Shown in pieces: positions 43,862 through 52,988 of a DNA stretch of 64,000 nt. This DNA is from Candidatus Pantoea soli (GTDB lineage: Bacteria > Pseudomonadota > Gammaproteobacteria > Enterobacterales > Enterobacteriaceae): contig NZ_CP032704.1 in assembly GCF_007833795.1 (NCBI RefSeq), positions 211,666 through 275,665 of the forward strand, given 5' to 3'. Both the position numbers and the translations under genes were made by a program. Position 1 is the stretch's first letter. The number at the start of each line of letters is the position of its first letter. The notes under the pieces were generated by a model. That model made no database searches. It was not told the origin of the DNA and saw nothing but the letters and a program-made list of their open reading frames with translations.

Positions 43862-45033
43862 AAGAGAAGCTTAATATTGGTCTTATCGGCTCAGGTTTTA
43901 TGGGGCAGGCGCATGCTGATGCTTATCGTCGAGCTGCCATGATTTATCCCGATCTGCCAAAGCGTCCCCATCTGTATGCATTGGCCGATCAGAATCAATC
44001 GCTCGCTGACGCAAATGCGGTGCGCTTTGGTGCAGATAAAGCCTATGGCGACTGGCGCGAATTAGTAAATGATCCAAATGTGGATGTGGTTGATATCACC
44101 TCACCCAATCATCTGCATTACGAAATGGCACTGGCAGCGATTGCCGCCGGCAAGCATGTTTATTGCGAAAAGCCGCTGGCCGTCAGCATGGAAGAGGCGC
44201 TGCAGATGACCTTGGCAGCCGAACAGGCAGGTGTCAAAACGATGGTGGCTTTTAATAATATTAAAACGCCGGCAGCGCTACTGGCAAAACAGATTATTGA
44301 ACGCGGTGATATTGGTACGCCGATCCGTTTCAGGGGCACCTTTGACCAGGGTTTTTATAACGATCCCGAACTACCCTGGTCCTGGCGCTGTTCCAGGAAA
44401 CTTGGCGGCAGCGGTTCACTAGGCGATCTGGGAGCTCACACCCTTTCAATTGCGCAGTTTCTGATGGGGGGGATCAGCGAGGTGACCGCCAGCGCCCAGA
44501 CTTATTTGCATCAGCGGCCGGTACCACAGGTCGATGCTGGTTATGCCAGTCATATTAATGAGCATGCGGAATGGCGCGAGGTCGAAAATGACGATCAGGT
44601 GCAGTGCCTGGTGAACTTTACGAGCGGTGCCAGCGGCGTAATCGAAGCATCGCGCATCGCGGCAGGACGCATTTTCGGCGTGTTCTGGGAAGTGTCCGGT
44701 ACCAAGGGCACAATTTATATGGACGGTGAACGCTTCAATGAGCTGCAAATTTATCGCTTGAGTGATGACAAACACGATCGCGGTTTCAAAACCCTTTTTG
44801 CAGGCAGCCAGATTCCGGCCTATGCGGGCTTCTTCGGCTTTGATTTTGGCGGCGGCGGTCTCGGTTATTTTGATGTAAAAGTCATTGAAGTTCACGATCT
44901 GGTGCAGGGGGTTTGCAGCGATAACGACTGTTATCCGAATTTTGCGTTTGGTCTGCAAAATCAACAGATCCTCACCGCCATTGAACAGTCCATTGTTTCC
45001 CGTCAGTGGGTTGCAGTGGCCGGTAACCGCTGA
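43858..45033 (+). CDS. Gfo/Idh/MocA-family dehydrogenase (391 aa)
   Basis: N-terminal Rossmann domain with GLIGSGFMGQAHADAYR, then the EKP motif (HVYCEKPLAV) with catalytic Lys, and LGDLGAHTLSIAQFLMGG holding the GxH-type site (D-L-G-A-H). Length and sequence layout resemble the larger members that oxidise inositols or anhydrosugars such as levoglucosan; that comparison is from memory. NAD(P)-linked oxidation of a sugar ring OH is likely. Confidence 0.85.
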   Translation: MKEKLNIGLIGSGFMGQAHADAYRRAAMIYPDLPKRPHLYALADQNQSLADANAVRFGADKAYGDWRELVNDPNVDVVDITSPNHLHYEMALAAIAAGKHVYCEKPLAVSMEEALQMTLAAEQAGVKTMVAFNNIKTPAALLAKQIIERGDIGTPIRFRGTFDQGFYNDPELPWSWRCSRKLGGSGSLGDLGAHTLSIAQFLMGGISEVTASAQTYLHQRPVPQVDAGYASHINEHAEWREVENDDQVQCLVNFTSGASGVIEASRIAAGRIFGVFWEVSGTKGTIYMDGERFNELQIYRLSDDKHDRGFKTLFAGSQIPAYAGFFGFDFGGGGLGYFDVKVIEVHDLVQGVCSDNDCYPNFAFGLQNQQILTAIEQSIVSRQWVAVAGNR

Positions 45034-45058
45034 ATCAGTACCTTAAAAAGGAATCACT

Positions 45059-46111
45059 ATGTTTCCCTCCTCTCTACCCGTTCCGCGCCTGCCCTCTGAA
45101 AAGGCGATACCCGTATTGCGCTGGGGCATTATGGGCCCCGGCTGGATTGCCGAACATTTCGCCCGCGCATTAAAGGAACACACTGGTCAACAGCTGGTTG
45201 CAGTGGCCGGAAGAAACCGTGCAAAAGTGCAGGCATTCGCTGAGCGATGGACGATCCCGGCTGTTTTCAGCTGTATTGATGACATGCTGTTAATGAATGA
45301 TCTGGATGCGATTTATATCGCCACTCCGCATAACCATCATTATCCTGATGGCCTGAAGGCACTCAGCGCAGGTAAGCATGTGCTGATTGAAAAACCCCTG
45401 GCTTTAAATGTCAGAGAGGGGGAGGCCCTGCAGACCCTGGCCCGACAAAAAGGGCTACTGTGTATGGAGGGTATGTGGTGTGACTTTACGCCGAAATATG
45501 ATGTATTGCGCCAACTGATAACAGACGATGTACTAGGAGACATTCACACTTTGATTGCTGATCATGGTGAGTTTTTTACTCCCGATCACCGTATTTTTAA
45601 TGCTGATCTGGCCGGGGGACCTATGCTGGATTTGGGCAGCTATCTGGTTTCACTTAGCGTGATGGTGGCAGGAGCGCCTGTTAAAATCCAATCAAGTGGG
45701 CAATCCGCGGGAGATAATGTCAACGGACAGGCTTCAATGCTGTTTGAACATGCCAGCGGTATGCATTCGGTGCTGAATACAACGCTTTTCAGTAATACAC
45801 CCGGCAGTGCGGTAATTGCAGGACGTAATGCAACTCTGGTTCTGGCGGGGCAGTTTTACGCGCCGGGCGGATTTGTACTGACCTCAAGCCAGGGCAGACA
45901 GTCATTATGCTGGGAAGAACCCTCTAACCGCTACACCCAGCTTTACCATGAGATTCAGCATTTTTCCTGGTGCGTAGGACAGGGGTTGAAAGACTCCCCG
46001 GTTCGCCCGATGTCTACCGTATTGATGACCCTGACTGCCATGGATACCGTCCGGGAGCAACTGGGGATTGTATTCAATGAAGAACAGCAATCTGCTGACA
46101 GTAAGAGCTGA
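45059..46111 (+). CDS. Gfo/Idh/MocA-family oxidoreductase (350 aa)
   Basis: Rossmann start VLRWGIMGPGWIAEHFARALKEH, AIYIATPHNHHYPDGLKALSAGKHVLIEKPLALN with the EKP lysine, and GGPMLDLGSYLVSLSVMVAG where the usual His of the catalytic dyad is replaced by Tyr (D-L-G-S-Y). This matches the trans-dihydrodiol dehydrogenase/glucose-fructose oxidoreductase branch. Third gene of the plus-strand operon; terminator follows. Confidence 0.85.
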   Translation: MFPSSLPVPRLPSEKAIPVLRWGIMGPGWIAEHFARALKEHTGQQLVAVAGRNRAKVQAFAERWTIPAVFSCIDDMLLMNDLDAIYIATPHNHHYPDGLKALSAGKHVLIEKPLALNVREGEALQTLARQKGLLCMEGMWCDFTPKYDVLRQLITDDVLGDIHTLIADHGEFFTPDHRIFNADLAGGPMLDLGSYLVSLSVMVAGAPVKIQSSGQSAGDNVNGQASMLFEHASGMHSVLNTTLFSNTPGSAVIAGRNATLVLAGQFYAPGGFVLTSSQGRQSLCWEEPSNRYTQLYHEIQHFSWCVGQGLKDSPVRPMSTVLMTLTAMDTVREQLGIVFNEEQQSADSKS

Positions 46112-46122
46112 ATATTAATGGG

Positions 46123-46162
46123 AACCAGAGGCCGCATCCCTAAAGGATGGGCTCTGGTTTTT
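46123..46162 (+). terminator. Rho-independent terminator of the iolE-gfo operon
   Basis: AACCAGAG pairs with CTCTGGTT around an inner GCATCC/GGATGG stem, then TTTTTC. It may also serve the convergent iolG gene, which ends at 46166. Confidence 0.85.
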
Positions 46163-46165
46163 CTG

Positions 46166-47176
46166 TCAGATCACCTTATCAATCGGGCACGACCTTTTTG
46201 TTGAAAGAGATAAGACCGCTGCTTCTGCAATTGCCTGTGCCTGAACGCCATCCAGCAAACCCGGTAGATCAGCGACCTCTTCGTCGTTCAGGTACCGGAC
46301 AAACGCGTCAAGATGCTGATAATAAGTACCCTGCACACGACTGAACCAGTCTGGATAAACCCCTTGTTTTATTATGGTTTTATCCTGAAAAAGTTTTAGC
46401 CCTGGCGGACTCTGAGGTCCTGACTCTGCCAGTCCCTTCTCACCCATTACACAGATCCTCTCGTCATAGCCATAGCCAGTGCGACGTGTATTATCCAGCT
46501 GAGCGAGACCGCCCTGTTGCATCTGCATGATCAGGACAGACGTATCCACATCACCAAATTTACTGATGGCGGGCATTGCCAGTGCTGCCCCCATTGCAGC
46601 AATTGATGTCACTTCATCCCCTGTCAGCCAGCGCAGCAGGTCAAAGAAATGGATTGCCTGGTCACGCATCTGACCTCCGGATGTCTGGAGATAACTAAGC
46701 GGTGGAAGTTCGGAAGAGCGGCAAACCATCTGGATTAATTCAGGCCGGCCGATTATTCCCTGATCCAGCAGACGCTTTAACTGCTGATGGCTGCTGTCAA
46801 ACCGGCGATTGAAGCCTACAGTAATTTTTGTGTTCAAATGCAGCACGTTTTCGGCCACCCGCATTGCTGTTTGCAGTGACAAATCGATCGGTTTTTCGCA
46901 ATAAACAGCTTTGCCTGCCCGCGCCGCGGCTTCAAGTAATTCGGCATGTGAAGGTGTTGCGCTGGCAATAAGCACCGCGTCAACATTATCACTGTTAATA
47001 GCGGCGCTGACCTCGCCTGCCCTGCAATGCATTTGTCCGGCCAGAGTAGAGGCCCGTGTGCTGTCTGCATCGGCCAGCATTACGAGTTCAACACCCGGAT
47101 GAGTTGCGAGATTTGCTGCATGGACCTGTCCGATAAATCCACAGCCAATCAGGGCAAAACGTTTTTTATGAATCAT
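46166..47176 (-). CDS. Inositol 2-dehydrogenase-like protein (IolG family)
   Basis: 336 residues. FALIGCGFIGQVHAANLATHPG, AVYCEKPIDLSLQTAM, VGFNRRFDSSHQQLKRLLDQGIIG, and SGGQMRDQAIHFFDLLRWLTGDEV with the D-x-x-I-H catalytic pair are typical of myo-inositol 2-dehydrogenase, which makes the keto-inositol used by IolE. Divergent from the LacI gene; the shared promoter includes the operator at 47259-47280. Confidence 0.87.
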   Translation of the reverse strand: MIHKKRFALIGCGFIGQVHAANLATHPGVELVMLADADSTRASTLAGQMHCRAGEVSAAINSDNVDAVLIASATPSHAELLEAAARAGKAVYCEKPIDLSLQTAMRVAENVLHLNTKITVGFNRRFDSSHQQLKRLLDQGIIGRPELIQMVCRSSELPPLSYLQTSGGQMRDQAIHFFDLLRWLTGDEVTSIAAMGAALAMPAISKFGDVDTSVLIMQMQQGGLAQLDNTRRTGYGYDERICVMGEKGLAESGPQSPPGLKLFQDKTIIKQGVYPDWFSRVQGTYYQHLDAFVRYLNDEEVADLPGLLDGVQAQAIAEAAVLSLSTKRSCPIDKVI

Positions 47177-47258
47177 GCTGGTTACCTGTCTGTAGGTCTA
47201 ATTTTAGCGATAAAGTCATTGCCAAAATAGCCTGCCGCTTTACCCTGAGAAATCCATG

Positions 47259-47280
47259 TTTTGAGGGGATCACCTCAAAA
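47259..47280. promoter_or_regulatory. Operator TTTTGAGG-N6-CCTCAAAA before the LacI gene
   Basis: Inverted repeat with 8-base arms, core TGAGG-N6-CCTCA identical to the site before the iolE-like gene. It lies between iolG and lacI-type genes and would serve both. Confidence 0.7.
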
Positions 47281-47289
47281 GGAGCTGTC

Positions 47290-48315
47290 ATGAAAACAAC
47301 CACTCTTGAAATGTTGGCAGAACAGGCGGGGGTGAGTCTGGCAACGGTTGACCGGGTGCTGAATGAACGCGGTGGCGTTTCTCCACGCACAACGCAAAAA
47401 GTACTGGATGCTGCGCGAAAGGCCGGACTGAAGCGCATTCTTCCTGAAGAGCGCCGGCATGCCTGGCAGATCGAAGTTTTGTTAAATGATGACGACTCAT
47501 TCTTCTTCAGACAGCTTGCCAGCGATTTCGCCGCTATCGCGACCGCACTCGGTTATCGCCGGGTTGTGCTGCATCGTACTTTCGTGTCTGTATCCCGACC
47601 AGAAAAGCTGGCTTTACTCATTGAAGAGCGCAGCAAAACGCGTGATGCGTTAATTGTCTTCGGGCATGAACATCCTGCTATTTATCAGGCTCTGCAACGG
47701 TGTAAAAAGCGCGGAGTTCCTGTAGTCACTCTGATAACCGATCTGCCAGGCGCAGAACGACTGTGTCACGTAGGAATTAATCAATTGCAGGCAGGACGCA
47801 CCGCTGGATTGATGATGGGCAGCCTGGTCAGGCAGCATGGAGAGGTGATTGTTGTAAGCGGCCGGATTGAGTATCGGGCGCATCAGCAACGTATTCAGGG
47901 TTTTCGCGACATTATTGAGGAGCGCTTCCCTGAGGTGAAATTACGGGAGGTTCTGGCGGGCCAGGAGAGTCGCATGACCATCAGCAGACTACTGGAAAAG
48001 CAGCTTCAGCAATCTAATCATGTCGTCGGGCTCTATAATACCGGACTGGGGAACACTGAAATCAGCGAAGCGTTGGCCCGTCATCGCCTCACTAACACCT
48101 GTATTCTTATTACGCATGAGCTTTATTCAACTACCAGAGCACTGCTTGCTAGAAAAGCACTGTCTCTCACTCTCGACCAGAATACGGTTCGCCATGCGCA
48201 ACTGGCGGTGAATATCCTGCTAAGTTATTTCGAACATGGCGAAATGCCTAAGGAATATGAAACCGGCAGGGTCAATTTCATGCTTTATACGCAGGAAAAT
48301 TTCCTTAATCATTAA
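47290..48315 (+). CDS. LacI-family transcriptional regulator of the sugar cluster
   Basis: 341 residues. HTH and hinge: TTLEMLAEQAGVSLATVDRVLNERGGVSPRTTQKVLDAARKAGL; the T-V-D-R form of the recognition helix occurs in regulators of inositol-type genes. Periplasmic-binding fold follows (DALIVFGHEHPAI, GERLCHVGINQLQAGRTAGLMMG with minor change). It likely releases the TGAGG-N6-CCTCA operators when a sugar intermediate binds. No sugar transporter is encoded in the cluster. Confidence 0.92.
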   Translation: MKTTTLEMLAEQAGVSLATVDRVLNERGGVSPRTTQKVLDAARKAGLKRILPEERRHAWQIEVLLNDDDSFFFRQLASDFAAIATALGYRRVVLHRTFVSVSRPEKLALLIEERSKTRDALIVFGHEHPAIYQALQRCKKRGVPVVTLITDLPGAERLCHVGINQLQAGRTAGLMMGSLVRQHGEVIVVSGRIEYRAHQQRIQGFRDIIEERFPEVKLREVLAGQESRMTISRLLEKQLQQSNHVVGLYNTGLGNTEISEALARHRLTNTCILITHELYSTTRALLARKALSLTLDQNTVRHAQLAVNILLSYFEHGEMPKEYETGRVNFMLYTQENFLNH

Positions 48316-48316
48316 T

Positions 48317-48933
48317 TCGGCTGGGATAAGCCATGTTATCTCGTCCACGCTCCCGACGTTGAATCTGTCAGTCAGGGTGAATTCAGACTCCCGCAGTTTA
48401 CAAATAAAGCCAGAATAGACAGTCTGGGCAAAGCTGCAAACTTCACGTATTACACCTTTGTTGTGCCGCCGGCATATTATCAGAACTTCGCAGGTCCTTT
48501 TGGCCCACAAAAACAACAGGACGGGAGTTATGGCTGGATTCTGCCGATTAACCCCGACGTTCGCTGCATTCATAAGGGCGACATAAACGAGCTTGGGAAA
48601 ATTGTGGCCGGCGCGTTTACTAATCCTGACAGCGCAGGAAAGGGAGCTTATCTGCCGCTTGTCGGTGATTTCATGAGCTTCAGTGACATTGTTACTACCC
48701 TGAATCAACTCGGACATCACGTCACTTTTAAACAGGTTCCACGTGACGTTTATGCCGGCTTTTTCCCGGGTGCGGAAGCGTTGGCCGATACGCTGGCCTA
48801 TTACGAAAAATATACCTACCTTGGTCCGGGCTCGCATGAAGCAGCCATTGCACTGGCTAACCGTATTGCTGACTTTCAGCCGGCCACTTTTGAATCATGG
48901 GCCAGAAACAATTTTGCACTGAACAGGAAATAA
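48317..48933 (+). pseudogene. NmrA-family NAD(P)-binding protein, truncated and frameshifted
   Basis: Right after the lacI stop, one frame reads AGISHVISSTLP and then the next frame continues DVESVSQGEFRLPQFTNKAR, IDSLGKAANFTYYTFVVPPAYYQNFAGPFGP and on to the stop at 48933. Together these are the C-terminal two thirds of an NmrA-like protein (AGV-HVI-STLP, then P-F-K). The Rossmann N-terminus with GxxGxxG is missing and one base shift lies near 48355. An internal start at 48463 could give a 156-residue fragment, unlikely to be active. Confidence 0.75.
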
Positions 48934-49447
48934 ATGCCCCAGGCTGCCGTCATTTTCCACGGACGGAATAAATCATTTTGCAGCGGTCCTGTTTTGCCGA
49001 ATCCTGCAGTGCTCGCAAATTAATGCAGTAATCAATTTTACTGTCCGCTCTGGCACAGAGCGGAAATGCAGATCTACGTTCTGATGGGCCTGTTAAACTC
49101 AACGGCGCTGCAGATTCATAGAGTCCTGTGGCATAAACCGGTAGAGCGTGTATGCATCTATGAACTCCGGGTTCGTTTCTGAGTGGCAGGGGCAACCCCT
49201 GCCGTTGGCTTTCACCGTACGTTACCGCCAAAAAACGCAGAAGCTCAGAGCCGAATTCGTACCGCGTTGTGCCTTTCCAGTCCCGTATCCCACTCATCCC
49301 TTTTTTCCGGGTTATAGACAAATAATTGTGCTGTTTATGAAGTCCTTTCCAACAGCATTCTAAATAAAAAATCTATAAATGCATTCTAAACGAAACTTAA
49401 ATGGAGCCGATAGTAACGGAGAACCTTAATCACTCCGGTAAATTGCT
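48934..49447. other. Gene-free stretch before chemoreceptor 2
   Basis: No gene. It contains one copy of the GTCCGCT...AGCGGA dispersed repeat (49043-49064) and the promoter region of the chemoreceptor. Confidence 0.5.
49043..49064. repeat. Dispersed GTCCGCT-type repeat, copy 1
   Basis: GTCCGCTCTGGCACAGAGCGGA, an imperfect hairpin shared with copies at 52920, 58532, 59272 and 60459. Confidence 0.6.
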
Positions 49448-50992
49448 ATGAAAGTTTCTGTCCGCCTTGCCATTGGTTTCAGCCTGATGGTGCTGCTGCT
49501 AGCTGTATGTACCGGCGTTGCAATTAATGCCTTAGGTAATGCACGCGAAGGTATGAATGACGTGGTCAACGTCAAAATGAAGAAATACAAGCTTGCGCTT
49601 GATATGCGCGGCAACGTGCGCGATCTGGCCATTGCGGTACGTAACCTGGCGCTGCTGACCGATCCAAAAGAGATGCAGCCTGAATGGGATCGGGTGCAGA
49701 AGCAAAAGGCGCAGTTTGCCAGCAGCCGGGAGGAGCTGATGCGTATTATGCAGACTGATTCTACTCAGGCCGGGCGTGATGCCATGAAGCTGATTATTGA
49801 GCGCGAGAAAGCGGCAATGCCCGCCTTTGACAAGGCTGCTCAGCTGGGGCTGCAAAATAAGCAGGCTGAAGTTGTTCCTTATTTAATGAACGTGACGCGG
49901 CCGGCGCAGCGTGCGCTGCTGGATGCGCTGAGCACCATGACTGATATTCAGATGAATAACGCGAGCGGTGCCGTGGAGCAAAGCAGTAATGAAAGCCGAC
50001 AGGCTTCGGTAACGCTCTTTATACTCCTGGCCGTTTCAGTCCTGCTGGCCGCAGCTATCGGATACCTGACCACACGAGTACTGATACGCCAGCTGGGAGG
50101 CGAACCGGTGCAGGCTCAGACCCTGGCTGCTGCCATCGCAGGCGGCGACCTTACCACGCCGGTCGCCCTTCGACAGGACGACAGTACCAGTATGCTGGCA
50201 TCACTTGCCCGCATGCAGAAAGGGCTCAGCGACATGGTTTCACAGATTAAAGACGCTTCCGCAACCGTTGCCCTGGCATCTGATGAGATTGCCCGTGGAA
50301 ACACTGAGCTTTCTGCGCGGACTGAGCAGCAGGCGGCGGCTCTGCAGGAAACCGCGGCCAGCATGGAGCAACTGACCGCAACGGTGCGCAGCAACACATC
50401 GGGTGCAACCCACACGGCAGGAGCTGCGCGGGACACGGTTGCCTTTGTTAAAGGCGGAGAAGAGAACGTCCGTGCAATGACGAAGACCATGGCGGAGATA
50501 TCCACTAGCGCAGCCAAAGTTGGCGAGATCACTGGCACGATAGAAAGCATCGCTTTCCAGACCAATATCCTTGCCCTCAATGCTGCCGTTGAAGCCGCGC
50601 GTGCCGGCGAGCATGGCCGTGGCTTTGCTGTGGTTGCCAGTGAAGTGCGTAACCTTGCCCAACGCAGCGCCACGGCCGCCCGGGATATTAAAGCCTTGAT
50701 TGAAAATGCCTCAGCGCTGGTCAGGCAGGGCGTTTCGGTTGCCGACAGCACGGCCGAAAATATCATGAACGTTAATGTGCGGGTCAGTGAACTGGCAGGG
50801 GCTATGGATGAAATCGCGCTGGCATCTAACGAGCAGATGCAGGGTATTGCTCAGGTTACTGTAGCCGTCGGGCAGATGGATGGTGTGACGCAAAGCAATG
50901 CTGCACTGGTTGAGGAATCTTCAACTGCTTCGCAGTCACTGGCTGAGCAAGTGCATGCGCTGCGCGGGATGGTCGAAACCTTCAGGGTCTGA
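49448..50992 (+). CDS. Methyl-accepting chemotaxis protein 2
   Basis: 514 residues, same architecture and length as the receptor at 30420 and very similar over the signalling half ([41 protein letters not shown]). Sensor region of the 4HB type, with [37 protein letters not shown] almost matching the paralogue, so the two may sense related ligands. Ends [10 protein letters not shown], no CheR-binding pentapeptide. Followed after 70 bases by a diguanylate cyclase. Confidence 0.93.
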   Translation: MKVSVRLAIGFSLMVLLLAVCTGVAINALGNAREGMNDVVNVKMKKYKLALDMRGNVRDLAIAVRNLALLTDPKEMQPEWDRVQKQKAQFASSREELMRIMQTDSTQAGRDAMKLIIEREKAAMPAFDKAAQLGLQNKQAEVVPYLMNVTRPAQRALLDALSTMTDIQMNNASGAVEQSSNESRQASVTLFILLAVSVLLAAAIGYLTTRVLIRQLGGEPVQAQTLAAAIAGGDLTTPVALRQDDSTSMLASLARMQKGLSDMVSQIKDASATVALASDEIARGNTELSARTEQQAAALQETAASMEQLTATVRSNTSGATHTAGAARDTVAFVKGGEENVRAMTKTMAEISTSAAKVGEITGTIESIAFQTNILALNAAVEAARAGEHGRGFAVVASEVRNLAQRSATAARDIKALIENASALVRQGVSVADSTAENIMNVNVRVSELAGAMDEIALASNEQMQGIAQVTVAVGQMDGVTQSNAALVEESSTASQSLAEQVHALRGMVETFRV

Positions 50993-51062
50993 TAAGCCCC
51001 TGACTGGATGACGGGGGTATCAACCTTTACCCTGAGGGCACCTATATTATTCATAAAATGTT

Positions 51063-52640
51063 ATGTGTGACTGGAGCGCCGGTTTCTTGGACAAAACATC
51101 AGACAACTTGTCTTCACCGCTTATGCGAACATCGCTGGGCCGGAGCCTGGCAGTATTTTTATGTGTCATTGTACTGACGGTCACAGGCATCAACACCTGG
51201 TCTCTCTGGCATGACTGGCAGCTCAAGCTGGCGCAGCGTGAACTCGAAGCTCGTAACCTTTCTGTATCACTGGCCAGGCAGGCGGAGGACGCGTTCCTGC
51301 AGGTGGACATTATTCTTTCTGAAGCGGTCAGAGAGCTTATCCAGAATGGACCGGCGTACGCAGCTACGCCAGCCTTTAAAACACACATCCGGGCGCAGCA
51401 GGGGAAAATCCCCCAGCTGCACGGCCTGTTTATTTATGACAAACAGGGAAACTGGGTCGCATCCTCCGCCAGCTACGTGCCGGCAAAAGCCAGTAATGCC
51501 GACCGGGACTATTTCATCTGGCATCGCATGCACACAGATGATGGCCTTCATATCAGCCGCGTGATCCGGAGTCGTTCCACAGGAGATTTGGTCATACCCG
51601 TATCATTTCGACTGAACGATGCGGCTGGCAACTTTGCCGGCGTGGCGCTGGCGACAGTGAGGGTGGACTATTTCAGACAGTTTTACAGCTACTACAGTCT
51701 GGGTGAAAAGGATGTACTGGCGCTAATCCTCGCCAATACGTCAGTACTGTACATTCGTCCTCTGCCGGATTCATTTATAAACCGCAGTCTTTCCGCCAGT
51801 CCGCTATTCAGAACGGCGCTTAAAGCCTCTGATAGTGGCAGTGCTACCTGGCGATCGGCGCTTGACGGGGTGGAGCGGGTGTTCGGCTATGCCCGGCTGG
51901 ACAGATACCCATTGATTGTCACCGCAGGCTTTGACCGTGATGCGGCGCGCAAGGAATGGCTATCTGAGAATCTGGTGGATCTGGCACTTAACGTTGTGCT
52001 GCTGTTTATTATCAGCGGCATGGGCTTCTTTATGCTGAGGCAGATCAGGGTCAACGTGAAAAACCATCTGGAGCTGACGCTGGTCAGGGATGAACTAACC
52101 GGCATCAACCATACGCTTCAGTCTCTGGCTCTGGTAGACGGTCTGACGGGGCTTGCTAACCGCAGACAGTTTGACGTGCTGCTGGAGAAAAATCTGGAAC
52201 GTTCAGCGAAGTCAGGCGAACCGCTGTCGCTTATCATGGTGGATATCGATTTCTTTAAGCGCTATAACGATTCGTACGGTCATGTAACGGGAGACCAGTG
52301 CCTGAGAAGCGTTGGTATTGCGCTGAAGAGCGTAATTCATCGAAGCGATGATATTGTTGCCCGCTACGGTGGGGAAGAGTTTGCGATTATCCTGCCGAAT
52401 ACTGGTGCCGCTGATGCGCTAAAAGTGGCGCAGCGGGCAGTACAGGCCGTGTCAGACCTCAGCCTGGCGCATCGGGCATCGGCTGTACCGGAAGGGGTAG
52501 TGACCATCAGCGCCGGGTGTGGGACGATAACTGCCAGTGGCGATGCCAGTGAAGAGGAAAGGCTTAAAGAACAAGCGGACAATGCCCTTTACCATGCTAA
52601 GCGAAGTGGTAGAAATCGTGCTGTCAGCGCAAGCGATTAG
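51063..52640 (+). CDS. Membrane diguanylate cyclase with dCache-like sensor
   Basis: 525 residues. Membrane segment at about 27-47, a periplasmic domain of about 250 residues with PAS/Cache pattern (GLFIYDKQGNWVASS, ADRDYFIWHRMH, IPVSFRLNDAAGNFAGV), second membrane segment (LALNVVLLFIISGMGFFML), then GGDEF: LVDGLTGLANRRQFD, MVDIDFFKRYNDSYGH, and the active site RYGGEEFAIILP. The RSDD five residues before the site is a product-binding inhibitory I-site. Makes c-di-GMP, promoting attachment. ATG at 51063; a start at 51123 is possible. Confidence 0.92.
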   Translation: MCDWSAGFLDKTSDNLSSPLMRTSLGRSLAVFLCVIVLTVTGINTWSLWHDWQLKLAQRELEARNLSVSLARQAEDAFLQVDIILSEAVRELIQNGPAYAATPAFKTHIRAQQGKIPQLHGLFIYDKQGNWVASSASYVPAKASNADRDYFIWHRMHTDDGLHISRVIRSRSTGDLVIPVSFRLNDAAGNFAGVALATVRVDYFRQFYSYYSLGEKDVLALILANTSVLYIRPLPDSFINRSLSASPLFRTALKASDSGSATWRSALDGVERVFGYARLDRYPLIVTAGFDRDAARKEWLSENLVDLALNVVLLFIISGMGFFMLRQIRVNVKNHLELTLVRDELTGINHTLQSLALVDGLTGLANRRQFDVLLEKNLERSAKSGEPLSLIMVDIDFFKRYNDSYGHVTGDQCLRSVGIALKSVIHRSDDIVARYGGEEFAIILPNTGAADALKVAQRAVQAVSDLSLAHRASAVPEGVVTISAGCGTITASGDASEEERLKEQADNALYHAKRSGRNRAVSASD

Positions 52641-52796
52641 CTTTGGACATGTCTCATAACATTACGCTGGCGGGTTATTGCATTATGAGATTTCCCGCCA
52701 GGAGCGGACCTGGAGGCCAGGGGCAGGTTAGCCTCATTAGCTTACTCACAGTCTGATATGAGGGAGAAACGGATGTCCCGTACATATTAAGATCGT

Positions 52797-52819
52797 AAAA
52801 AACCGCCTTACGGCGGTTT
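52797..52819 (-). terminator. Rho-independent terminator downstream of polygalacturonase gene
   Basis: On the minus strand AAACCGCC-GTAA-GGCGGTTT followed by a run of T. It sits about 170 bases past the polygalacturonase stop, and can also stop plus-strand transcripts. Confidence 0.8.
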
Positions 52820-52919
52820 AGCTATCCAGTTATGACGTTGCGCTTGCGAGTCATGCTGCAAAATCAATAAAGAATAGACCTGCACATCTCTGTGTTACCT
52901 CTTGAGAAAATACACAACG

Positions 52920-52943
52920 GTCCGCTTCTGGCACAGAACGCAA
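52920..52943. repeat. Dispersed GTCCGCT-type repeat, copy 2 (degenerate)
   Basis: GTCCGCTTCTGGCACAGAACGC; the right arm has lost its match. Confidence 0.5.
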
Positions 52944-52988
52944 CTAGCAAGCCCAGAGGTAATTCCATGTATATATCGAATCATTCCG

